DNA of 12,499 bases from an uncultured Bacteroidota bacterium. GTDB lineage: Bacteria; Bacteroidota; Bacteroidia; Bacteroidales; CAIWKO01. The notes beneath the pieces are model-generated. The model saw only the letters and a program-made list of their open reading frames with translations. It was not told where the DNA came from and searched no databases. Below are positions 5,814-12,499 of the stretch, piece by piece. Each line of letters opens with the position of its first letter. The first letter of the stretch is position 1. Made by a program: the position numbers and the translations under genes. Location of the stretch: contig CALGYY010000005.1 of NCBI GenBank assembly GCA_937934705.1, positions 1 through 12,499 of the forward strand. Direction: 5' to 3'.

Positions 5814-7744
5814 TATATTTTCTTTTGATTAATTTTTATCATCAAACCGGTATTCAGCCACCGACCCGGCATGGGAACAGCGCCAAAATCACGGTATTCC
5901 GTTCCTGCAATATTATCCAGACCGACATAACAAGCCAGCCACCTCCGCTCCCAGCCCAGCCTTAAATCTGCTACAGCATAGGTGCGGTAAGGAATTTCTC
6001 CTCCGCTTTCAGGGTCCGTATAGGTTCCGGCCCTGTCGTTAAGAACGAAGGACCATGACACGTACAGGCCACGCCATATGGGGTGTATAGCAGAAACTTT
6101 CAGGGAATGTGAAAGATAATCCATTACGTAGTATGAAATCAGTCCTGTTTCCGGCTTTCTGGCGTTGATGTAATGGTAAGTAATGTTGACACTCCGCACA
6201 AAAAAGCCGGAATCCCTGATCCTTCCGGGGAAAAAACCCGCACTGATTTCGGGTCCCCAGGTATTCATCAGGGTCAGGTTTTCGCTGCGCCAGACGCTTT
6301 CCCCTTCAGCTTTTACCCAGTCGATGAGATGATCTCCTGCCCGGTAAAAGAAAGCGGCCCTGACTGAAGTCCACGTATTCGCGAACAAGAGTCCTCCTTC
6401 CATCTCCCAGGCTTTCTCAGGCAACAGATCCGGGTTTCCCTGATTCTGGGGCCCCGAATAATAAAGATCTGTGAAGGTCGGATAGCGAACGGCCCTGTTA
6501 ACTGCAACAAAAGCAGTAAAGGGTTTGCTGATCCTGAATCTCATGTCCAGTCCCGGATACACGGCCGGAGGTTCCTGCCGGAACAACTGAAGGGCCAGAC
6601 CTGCACTGATCTTCAACCAACGAAAGGTATACTCGTGGTCTAAAGCGAATGATAAAATACCGCGTCCAGCCTCTCTGGAGAAGACCCCTTCACTTTCGCC
6701 CGGAGCCTTCCTCGAACCATTCATCAGTTCACCCAGTACGTTACTGTATATATGTTCCCACTGGTATTCCGTGCCCAGGGAGGTCCTGCCGAACCTACTG
6801 CTGAATCCGGCCTGTAGTGCGGCATTCAGCACATCGGTCATGTGATAGTTATGTCCTTTATACCACGCTGGAGCTTCAAAACGGAAGAGCTCGAAGCGGT
6901 CGTGATGCCGCTTCCAGCTGATGCGGGGTTCCCAGCGCAATTTTGTTCCGATATGTGCGTCCGCGGCTATCAGAAAGCTGCGGATTTGCTCGAACTGATC
7001 CGGATAACGTGCAGAGTAGAAACTGTTGGCTCCGAATGATTTATTGATGTAGGCTGTTTGCAGGGATGCACTGTTTGCACCTTCCCTGAAGAGTCCCCGG
7101 TAGAATACTTTGGCCTGCCCAAGGTCTGTATTCCCGGTATAACCCTCGCAGCTTTTTCCGGAAACCGCCATGTAGTGGGAAAATTTCCTCTGCTTCCAAC
7201 CGGCGTTCAGATTGGCTGAAAACAAGCCAAAGTCACCGTTATTTATTCCGATCTCCAGATAATTAAGGTCAGGCTCCGGGGTGATCAGGTGAACGGCTCC
7301 GCTGAAAGCGTTCGCGCCAAACATGCGTGTGCCGGGTCCGCTAACAAACTCCACACGGCTGAGTTGGCTCGTTTCAACCGGCAAATTCAGGTTATGGTGC
7401 CCGCTCTGGGGATCATTCATCCTTATACCATTCAGAAGAATCAGACTTTGCTCAAAGGAGCCTCCCCTGACAGAGATATCAGCCTGGGCTCCGTTCACTC
7501 CGCGCTGACGTATGTCCAGTCCCGGACCTCCCGAAAGCAGGTCCTGCAGATCGTTCACCGGCAAAAGCCTTATCGTCAGCACATCGGCCACCCATACCGG
7601 CCGCAATCTGCCCCGGGCCAGCTCCGGCACCCTCTCTCCGCTGATCTCAAGGAGTTCAAGATGAACGGTGTCTTTCTGGGCAAAGGAAAAGCCTGAGCAA
7701 CAGCAAAGAATCAGTATAGCAGATATGGACGCATGGATGTTCAT
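5813..7744 (-). CDS. TonB-dependent outer-membrane receptor, BtuB-like
   Basis: A 643-residue outer-membrane transporter. It has a signal peptide (residues 1-23, ending SFAQ), then an N-terminal plug: VNDLQDLLSGGPGLDIRQRG, ISVRGGSFEQSLILLNGIRM, the NLPVETSQLSRVEFVSGPG segment and GANAFSGAVHLIT are standard plug-domain motifs. The rest alternates aromatic-rich strands as in a 22-stranded barrel and ends in a strand with PMPGRWLNTGLMIKI. The size and plug are closest to the BtuB/cobalamin and siderophore group, not the larger SusC type: there is no carboxypeptidase-like N-terminal domain and no SusD gene beside it. No clear TonB box was picked out. The substrate is unknown; no riboswitch was recognised that would point to cobalamin. 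Its start overlaps the upstream membrane-protein stop as ATGA and its stop overlaps the dehydrogenase start. Confidence 0.88.
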   Translation of the reverse strand: MNIHASISAILILCCCSGFSFAQKDTVHLELLEISGERVPELARGRLRPVWVADVLTIRLLPVNDLQDLLSGGPGLDIRQRGVNGAQADISVRGGSFEQSLILLNGIRMNDPQSGHHNLNLPVETSQLSRVEFVSGPGTRMFGANAFSGAVHLITPEPDLNYLEIGINNGDFGLFSANLNAGWKQRKFSHYMAVSGKSCEGYTGNTDLGQAKVFYRGLFREGANSASLQTAYINKSFGANSFYSARYPDQFEQIRSFLIAADAHIGTKLRWEPRISWKRHHDRFELFRFEAPAWYKGHNYHMTDVLNAALQAGFSSRFGRTSLGTEYQWEHIYSNVLGELMNGSRKAPGESEGVFSREAGRGILSFALDHEYTFRWLKISAGLALQLFRQEPPAVYPGLDMRFRISKPFTAFVAVNRAVRYPTFTDLYYSGPQNQGNPDLLPEKAWEMEGGLLFANTWTSVRAAFFYRAGDHLIDWVKAEGESVWRSENLTLMNTWGPEISAGFFPGRIRDSGFFVRSVNITYHYINARKPETGLISYYVMDYLSHSLKVSAIHPIWRGLYVSWSFVLNDRAGTYTDPESGGEIPYRTYAVADLRLGWERRWLACYVGLDNIAGTEYRDFGAVPMPGRWLNTGLMIKINQKKI

Positions 7745-9063
7745 GCCTTTGAAAAGATCTTCTTCCTGAAATCTCTCAGGTTCCGTAACAAGCGTTCGCG
7801 GTCGATGACCATAATCATCACCATCAAAAGGAAAGGCAAGGCCGGCACTTTATATCTCACAATGGCCCCCATGACGGGTGTGGTAAGTCCTGTAAGCACG
7901 AGTATTCCTAAACTGAAAAACAGTGCGAGCCACAAATGCGGCAGTCCGCTGACCGGCTTTTTAAAGTAAAAGACTGTCGTCATGAACATCATCACAAACA
8001 TCAGGTTCTCCAATCCTGAGAACAGCATCAGGAACGAATCTGATTCAAAGAACCAGGGCCTGAAAAGAGCGTGATACAAGGCCTGTGGAGCATGGGTCAC
8101 AAGACTCCAGACACTGTAGTCAAGCGCCTGCATCCCGATCAGGCTTCCGGAATTCACTGAACGCGCAAGATTCAGAAAATCATGTTGCTTCTGAACCAAG
8201 ATGGCCACAAAATCGTAGGAAGGAAATATGTAATGAAAGTTCAGTCCTGCTGCAAGTGCAACAGCGATCACTATGATGAATTTGAGAAACGCATAGCGCG
8301 GGCTCCCCAGCCGGCACCACGTATATGCGATCACAAGCGGAAGTATTGTGATCAGAATATAGAATTTGGTATATAGCAGCAGGAAGAACGACAAGAGAAC
8401 AAAGCATACTGACCACAACACTTTTCGTTTCGACAGCAATAGCTCCGTATGCCAGAGGAACATCCCCATTCCGAAAAGCAGCAGGCCTTCTTTGAGCACG
8501 CCCGAGCCCCAGAACAGCAGGGAAGGGATCAGAAAAGCCGCGAAAAAAAGCATATTCTTCGCCTCAGGCATCACTTTCAGAAAAAACCGGTAAATACCGA
8601 CCATACCACCAAGTGAGATGAAGCACATAAAAACCGTATGCACGTTATAATATCCGAAACTGAAAAATCTCAGCAAGGCATTGAAGCGGATGATCGTATG
8701 ACTATCGTTGTAGATATTGCTTTCGTATACCCGGTACCAGTAATTCATCTGGTTATAATACATGTCGAAATGCGGACTGTCGTTCCCAAATCCCGTGATC
8801 ATTCTCAGAAAATCCCCGGGCGCTGAAAACAACGCATCATACATGATCTTGCTGTCATCAAAATACTTGAATATATCGGCGGTACTTCTGTCGGTATAAA
8901 CCTTTGTATAAACCACATACATCGCCACCCCACAGAGGATCTTCAGGACAAAGACCAGCGGAAGTGCCCACTTGTTCAGGCCGCTGATACGAAAAAATGG
9001 CAGGAGTCGTATCAGTGCGATAAAAATGATGGCATACAGCAGGCAAAGGGCAGCTTCCGTCAT
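7741..9063 (-). CDS. Polytopic membrane protein, EpsG/Wzy-like in appearance
   Basis: A 440-residue integral membrane protein with about nine to twelve hydrophobic segments, beginning with a helix at about 3-20 and ending with a basic cytoplasmic tail (VIDRERLLRNLRDFRKKIF). Between the second and third helices lies a hydrophilic, Tyr- and Asp-rich loop (about 55-120: FKYFDDSKIMYDALF, YYNQMNYWYRVYESNIYNDS). The segment FWGSGVLKEGLLLFGMGMFL resembles the 'SG..K(D/E)..' motif of EpsG/O-antigen-polymerase-like and related polysaccharide membrane proteins. No family is assigned with confidence and no glycosyltransferase gene is close by. It is the first gene of the five-gene minus-strand run, with a promoter about 20 bases upstream, and its stop overlaps the TonB-dependent receptor start as ATGA. 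Confidence 0.75.
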   Translation of the reverse strand: MTEAALCLLYAIIFIALIRLLPFFRISGLNKWALPLVFVLKILCGVAMYVVYTKVYTDRSTADIFKYFDDSKIMYDALFSAPGDFLRMITGFGNDSPHFDMYYNQMNYWYRVYESNIYNDSHTIIRFNALLRFFSFGYYNVHTVFMCFISLGGMVGIYRFFLKVMPEAKNMLFFAAFLIPSLLFWGSGVLKEGLLLFGMGMFLWHTELLLSKRKVLWSVCFVLLSFFLLLYTKFYILITILPLVIAYTWCRLGSPRYAFLKFIIVIAVALAAGLNFHYIFPSYDFVAILVQKQHDFLNLARSVNSGSLIGMQALDYSVWSLVTHAPQALYHALFRPWFFESDSFLMLFSGLENLMFVMMFMTTVFYFKKPVSGLPHLWLALFFSLGILVLTGLTTPVMGAIVRYKVPALPFLLMVMIMVIDRERLLRNLRDFRKKIFSKA

Positions 9064-9080
9064 TAATGATGATTTGCCTG

Positions 9081-9109
9081 CAAAGATAGCAGTTTCAGAC
9101 TTCTGACAA
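9081..9109 (-). promoter_or_regulatory. Promoter of the five-gene minus-strand operon
   Basis: On the minus strand TATCTTTG (9081-9088) matches the Bacteroidota -7 consensus TAnnTTTG exactly, and a TTG at 9107-9109 lies 18 bases upstream, close to the usual 19-21. Transcription would start roughly 10-13 bases before the ATG at 9063. It is the only well-formed promoter found for the downstream block, which supports reading the five genes as one unit. Confidence 0.6.
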
Positions 9110-9185
9110 TTGTTTTCCTGAGCCGGGACTGAGATCGTGAATTTCAGTTTATAACAAAAAACAAGTCCAAAAGAGAAAACTGAAA

Positions 9186-9198
9186 AATGACTACTTTT
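9186..9198 (+). repeat. 13-base direct repeat upstream of purL, copy 1
   Basis: AATGACTACTTTT, identical to the copy at 9331-9343, 145 bases apart. It contains TACTTTT, close to the -7 consensus TAnnTTTG, and an ATG that opens a 24-codon frame (9187-9261). Its role, if any, is unknown. Confidence 0.6.
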
Positions 9199-9330
9199 AT
9201 CCCCGGTATTCAGCAGCCATTCTTTGAAGAAAGGCGTCCGGACAAGAGGTGGGGGAAGTGAAAGCTGAAAAAGGAGAGTTCGCCGGGCTTCACTGATGCC
9301 AATAAAGCAGGGGACAGCAAACAGACGTTT

Positions 9331-9343
9331 AATGACTACTTTT
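9331..9343 (+). repeat. 13-base direct repeat upstream of purL, copy 2
   Basis: AATGACTACTTTT, the second copy, ending 21 bases before the purL ATG. The TACTTTTT string at 9337-9344 is placed where a -7 element for purL could be, giving a leader of about 10-15 bases. No TTG is present at the -33 position, so the promoter reading is weak. An ATG within it opens a 9-codon frame that ends in TAG three bases before the purL start. Confidence 0.5.
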
Positions 9344-9364
9344 TCAAGTTACAATTCCTAGTTT

Positions 9365-11602
9365 ATGGCAAAACACCAGATTGATCAGAAAGTTAGTGTT
9401 GAAACGGCGAAGAAACTGGGTCTTTTACCCGAAGAGTATGACAGGATTACAGAGATTCTGGGTCGCACTCCGAACTTCACTGAACTCAGCATGTATTCCG
9501 TCATGTGGTCTGAGCATTGTTCGTACAAGAACTCTGTGTTCTGGCTAAAGAAGCTCCCCAAGGACAGTCCCCGTATGCTGGCCAAGGCTGGTGAAGAGAA
9601 TGCCGGTCTGGTGGATATCGGTGATGGTATCGGTGTTGCATTCAAAATCGAATCGCACAATCATCCGTCAGCAGTTGAACCTTACCAGGGGGCTGCCACC
9701 GGCGTGGGAGGCATCAACAGGGATATTTTCACCATGGGTGCGCGCCCCATTGCCCAACTGAACTCTCTGCGGTTCGGAGATCTCCGGAACCCCCGGACCT
9801 CCTGGCTCCTGAAAGGAGTGGTCAAAGGCATTGGCGATTATGGTAATGCTTTTGGCGTACCCGTTGTCGGTGGTGAAGTATACTTTGATGAGTGTTATAA
9901 CACCAATCCGCTGGTCAATGCGATGAGCGCAGGCATCGTAAAAAGCGGCCGGGTGGTTTCTGCTGTCTCAAAAGGCCCGGGTAACCCGGTATTCATTGTT
10001 GGCTCCTCCACGGGGAAAGATGGCATTCACGGAGCCACCTTTGCCTCAGAAGATATTACCGAGAACTCCTCCCAGGATCTTCCTTCCGTGCAGGTGGGCG
10101 ATCCTTTCCAGGAAAAACTGCTGCTGGAGGCCTCTCTCGAAATTATAAAGACCGGTGCCGTTGTCGGCATGCAGGACATGGGAGCCGCAGGTATCACCTG
10201 CTCCACGACGGAAATGTCGGCCAAAGGCAAGTGTGGAATGAATGTCTGGCTCGACAAGGTTCCTCTCAGGCAACAGAACATGCAGCCTTTCGAGATTCTC
10301 TTGTCAGAATCGCAGGAAAGGATGCTGGTCGTCGTTGAAAAAGGCCGCGAGAAAGAAGTAGAGGATATTTTCGAAAAGTGGGATCTGAACTGCGTGCAAA
10401 TCGGTGAGGTGACGGAAGGTAACACCATCAGGTATTACTGGCACGGGGAGCTGGCCGCTGAGGTTCCTGCCGACACACTGGTACTCGGCGGTGGTGCACC
10501 GGTTTATGAACGCGAATACAGAGAACCGGCTTATTTCAAAAAGACCAGGGACTTCAGCATCGATCTGATTCCGGTCCCCAAAGATTTGAAAAAAGTCGCC
10601 CGACACTTGCTGACCCACCCCAATATCGCTTCCCGGCGCTGGATCATCGAGCAGTACGACACTATGGTCGGCACCCGCAATATGACCACGAATGCGCCTG
10701 CTGATGCAGCAATTGTGAATATTAAGGGTACCCGTAAAGCCATTGCACTGACCACCGATTGCAACCCCAGATATGTCTACGCTGATCCGAAAACCGGCGC
10801 AGCCATTGCGGTTGCAGAAGCAGCACGCAACATTGCCTGCACAGGTGCAATACCACTGGCCATTACCAATTGTCTGAATTTCGGGAATCCTTACAACCCT
10901 GAAGTTTACTGGCAGTTTGTCAACGCTGTGACCGGAATGGGAGACGCCTGCAAGGCTTTCGGAACACCGGTCACAGGAGGAAATGTCAGCTTTTATAACC
11001 AAACCACCATCGACGGAAAGACAGAACCCGTATTCCCCACACCGGTCATTGGTATGCTCGGTTTACTGGAAGATAAAGCGAACATGATGACCATGGACTT
11101 CAAGAAAAAGGGTGATGTGATCTTTCTTCTCGGCGAATGCCGCGACGACATCAACTCCTCGCAATACCTGGTTTCGTATCATGGCGTGAAAAGTTCACCG
11201 GCACCCTGGTTCAGTCTCGAACACGAGAAGGAGCTTCAGCAATTGCTGATTGGTCTGGCCAACAGCCGCCTGATTGCTTCTGCACACGACATTTCAGAAG
11301 GCGGTCTTTTTGTGAGCCTGTTCGAATGCGGATTGAACCGTGGACTGGGATTCGACATCACTACAGATTGTGAAGTCAGACCCGACGCTTATCTGTTCGG
11401 CGAAAGTCAGGGTCGGGCAGTGGTTTCTGTCAGCAGTGAAAACGAAAGTGATTTCATCGACTTCGTCATGAACAGCAACATCCGCTTCACCCTTCTGGGA
11501 CATGTGACCAAGGGAGAAATGAGGGTGGATGATACATCCTTCGGGTACCTCCACGAAGCACGCCAGGAAAATGCTGAAGCCCTGGAAAAAATGATGGTTT
11601 AA
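9365..11602 (+). CDS. purL: Phosphoribosylformylglycinamidine synthase subunit PurL (small form)
   Basis: A 745-residue protein, the length of the small-type PurL (about 740 residues), which catalyses the fourth step of purine synthesis: FGAR plus ATP plus ammonia to FGAM in the cytoplasm. Motifs: HCSYKNS (51-57), ESHNHPS (96-102), PYQGAATGVGG (106-116), GINRDIFTMGARPIA (116-130), DMGAAGITCSTTEMSAKG in the first AIRS-like half, and the second-half elements ALTTDCNPRYVYADP, TNCLNFGNPYNPEVYWQF, TGGNVSFYN and AHDISEGG. There is no glutaminase domain and no N-terminal PurS-like domain, so separate PurS and PurQ subunits must be encoded elsewhere; neither is in this window. The start at 9365 gives the usual N-terminus (VETAKKLGLLPEEYDRI). 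The zinc transporter gene follows after 22 bases on the same strand, so cotranscription is likely though functionally unremarkable. Confidence 0.96.
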   Translation: MAKHQIDQKVSVETAKKLGLLPEEYDRITEILGRTPNFTELSMYSVMWSEHCSYKNSVFWLKKLPKDSPRMLAKAGEENAGLVDIGDGIGVAFKIESHNHPSAVEPYQGAATGVGGINRDIFTMGARPIAQLNSLRFGDLRNPRTSWLLKGVVKGIGDYGNAFGVPVVGGEVYFDECYNTNPLVNAMSAGIVKSGRVVSAVSKGPGNPVFIVGSSTGKDGIHGATFASEDITENSSQDLPSVQVGDPFQEKLLLEASLEIIKTGAVVGMQDMGAAGITCSTTEMSAKGKCGMNVWLDKVPLRQQNMQPFEILLSESQERMLVVVEKGREKEVEDIFEKWDLNCVQIGEVTEGNTIRYYWHGELAAEVPADTLVLGGGAPVYEREYREPAYFKKTRDFSIDLIPVPKDLKKVARHLLTHPNIASRRWIIEQYDTMVGTRNMTTNAPADAAIVNIKGTRKAIALTTDCNPRYVYADPKTGAAIAVAEAARNIACTGAIPLAITNCLNFGNPYNPEVYWQFVNAVTGMGDACKAFGTPVTGGNVSFYNQTTIDGKTEPVFPTPVIGMLGLLEDKANMMTMDFKKKGDVIFLLGECRDDINSSQYLVSYHGVKSSPAPWFSLEHEKELQQLLIGLANSRLIASAHDISEGGLFVSLFECGLNRGLGFDITTDCEVRPDAYLFGESQGRAVVSVSSENESDFIDFVMNSNIRFTLLGHVTKGEMRVDDTSFGYLHEARQENAEALEKMMV

Positions 11603-11624
11603 TAGGCCGGCACTCCCCAACCTG

Positions 11625-12446
11625 ATGATTAGTCCAATGGAGAGTTCAACCATATTGTTCGCCTTTGCACTGACCCTTTTCGCAGGTTTATCAACCGGGA
11701 TCGGCAGCACCATCGGTTTGTTGGCCAAACGTACGAATACCGCTTTTCTGGCAGCATCTCTGGGTTTCTCTGCAGGCGTGATGCTGTACGTTTCATTTGT
11801 TGAAATGCTGACGGGCAGCAGGGAATCGCTGGTAACCGAGATGGGCGAGACAGCGGGGAACTGGGTATGCGTGGCCTCCTTTTTTGGTGGCATCCTGCTT
11901 ATCGGCCTGATCGACAGGATCATTCCTGATTTTCAAAACCCTCATGAGATGAGGGATGTAGAAGATCTGAACCGTGAAATATCGCCTGAAAAGAAAAAGC
12001 ACCTGCTGAGAATGGGCGTTTTGACAGCACTGGCCATCGGCATCCATAATTTCCCGGAGGGACTGGCTACTTTTGTCGCGGCGCTGGAAGAACCGGCGCT
12101 TGGCATTTCCATCGCCATTGCTATTGCCATTCACAACATTCCAGAAGGAATTGCCGTTTCAGTCCCCGTATATCATGCCACCGGAAGCCGTAAAAAAGCA
12201 TTTATGTGGTCGTTCATATCCGGGATCGCAGAACCTTTGGGTGCGCTGATCGGATTTGCTTTTCTGATGAATCACTTCAATGAGCTCACCCTGGGAATTA
12301 TTTTCGCACTGGTAGCGGGCATCATGGTTTTCATATCTCTGGATGAACTGCTTCCGGCAGCTGAGAAATACGGCAAACACCACATTGCCATTTATGGTTT
12401 GGTGGCAGGTATGGCAGTGATGGCACTCAGTCTTATTTTTCTATAA
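11625..12446 (+). CDS. zupT: ZIP-family zinc transporter, ZupT-like
   Basis: A 273-residue inner-membrane transporter of the ZIP family, which brings zinc and often other divalent metals into the cytoplasm. About eight hydrophobic segments are visible. The two metal-binding motifs are intact: HNFPEG (141-146) in helix IV and HNIPEG (170-175) in helix V. AEPLG (202-206) and SLDELLP (238-244) also match ZupT, as does the SLGFSAGVMLYVSFVEML helix near the N-terminus. A hydrophilic loop with acidic and basic residues (about 102-129, including NPHEMRDVEDLN) separates helices III and IV. An alternative ATG four codons downstream (11637) would also leave the first helix intact, so the exact start is uncertain. 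It is the last gene before a strong terminator. No Zur-type operator was recognised before it. Confidence 0.93.
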   Translation: MISPMESSTILFAFALTLFAGLSTGIGSTIGLLAKRTNTAFLAASLGFSAGVMLYVSFVEMLTGSRESLVTEMGETAGNWVCVASFFGGILLIGLIDRIIPDFQNPHEMRDVEDLNREISPEKKKHLLRMGVLTALAIGIHNFPEGLATFVAALEEPALGISIAIAIAIHNIPEGIAVSVPVYHATGSRKKAFMWSFISGIAEPLGALIGFAFLMNHFNELTLGIIFALVAGIMVFISLDELLPAAEKYGKHHIAIYGLVAGMAVMALSLIFL

Positions 12447-12487
12447 AAAAAGAGGCTGTCTCAAAATCGAGACGGCCTCTTTTTTTT
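12445..12487 (+). terminator. Strong intrinsic terminator after zupT (possibly bidirectional)
   Basis: A 12-bp stem with one G-U pair (AGAGGCTGTCTC at 12451-12462 with GAGACGGCCTCT at 12469-12480, 6-base loop AAAATC) is followed by a run of T residues (12480-12487) and preceded by A residues (12445-12450) that can extend the stem by A-T pairs. The A-stem-loop-T symmetry means it could also stop transcription arriving from the other side. It begins at the zupT stop codon. Confidence 0.88.
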
Positions 12488-12499
12488 ATTCAGGAATGA

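Larger units (their letters stand above)
9064..9364. other. Divergent intergenic region between the minus-strand operon and purL
   Basis: This 301-base stretch separates two divergent units. The left end holds the minus-strand promoter at 9081-9109. The remainder is A-rich on the plus strand and contains two copies of a 13-base direct repeat plus a 24-codon open frame (9187-9261) that begins inside the first copy. No TAnnTTTG match faces purL; the nearest to it are the TACTTTT strings inside the repeats. No riboswitch, tRNA or hairpin terminator was recognised. Confidence 0.6.

Noticed and set aside
10304..11002. 232-codon antisense frame over purL, and similar antisense frames at 10027-10428 and 11294-11923
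   Set aside because: They lie opposite strongly conserved PurL or ZupT coding sequence, show odd Cys/His-rich or low-complexity composition, and have no promoter.

Overview
The window looks like chromosomal core DNA from a member of the Bacteroidota. Three observations point there. Upstream regions carry Bacteroidota-type promoters (a TTG about 18-20 bases before TAnnTTTG) with no obvious Shine-Dalgarno sequences. One gene product is a hemolysin-like GNAT acyltransferase of the kind that makes amino-acid lipids in this phylum. Another is a lipoprotein whose C-terminal half reads like GldN/PorN of the type IX secretion and gliding machinery, which is restricted to Bacteroidota. The exact lineage cannot be read from the sequence; a stand-alone small-form PurL (745 aa) argues against the Bacteroides or Flavobacterium type, which as I recall have the large fused enzyme. 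No tRNA, rRNA, complete insertion sequence, CRISPR array or phage gene was seen.

Layout. (1) Bases 1-1659, plus strand: the 3' end of an unidentified gene, a GNAT-family N-acyltransferase whose start overlaps that gene's stop (ATGA), then engB/ysxC 8 bases later. (2) Bases 1669-2529, minus strand: a secreted MORN-repeat protein that ends in sixteen Thr-Gly dipeptides encoded by a 96-base degenerate hexamer array. It has its own promoter and an intrinsic terminator that faces engB. (3) Bases 2633-9109, minus strand: a tightly packed run of five genes read from a good promoter at 9081-9109: a polytopic membrane protein, a BtuB-like TonB-dependent receptor, a YdfG-like short-chain dehydrogenase, a long-chain acyl-CoA synthetase, and the GldN-like lipoprotein. 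Junctions are 4-base overlap, 1-base overlap, 40-base gap and 3-base gap. (4) Bases 9064-9364: a divergent intergenic region with a 13-base direct repeat. (5) Bases 9365-12487, plus strand: purL then a ZupT-like zinc transporter, closed by a strong hairpin terminator.

How the genes fit together. The first block couples membrane-lipid acylation with ribosome assembly, and the block boundaries look like ordinary housekeeping transcription units. The five-gene block is less ordinary: an outer-membrane transporter, an inner-membrane polytopic protein, two soluble enzymes able to act on acyl or 3-hydroxyacid substrates, and a secretion-system-like lipoprotein. A shared job in envelope or lipid handling is possible but is inference only. 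No defence system or mobile element was found; the least expected items are the GldN-like lipoprotein outside a gldKLMN cluster, the (Thr-Gly)16 tail with its G-rich coding strand, and the duplicated element upstream of purL.
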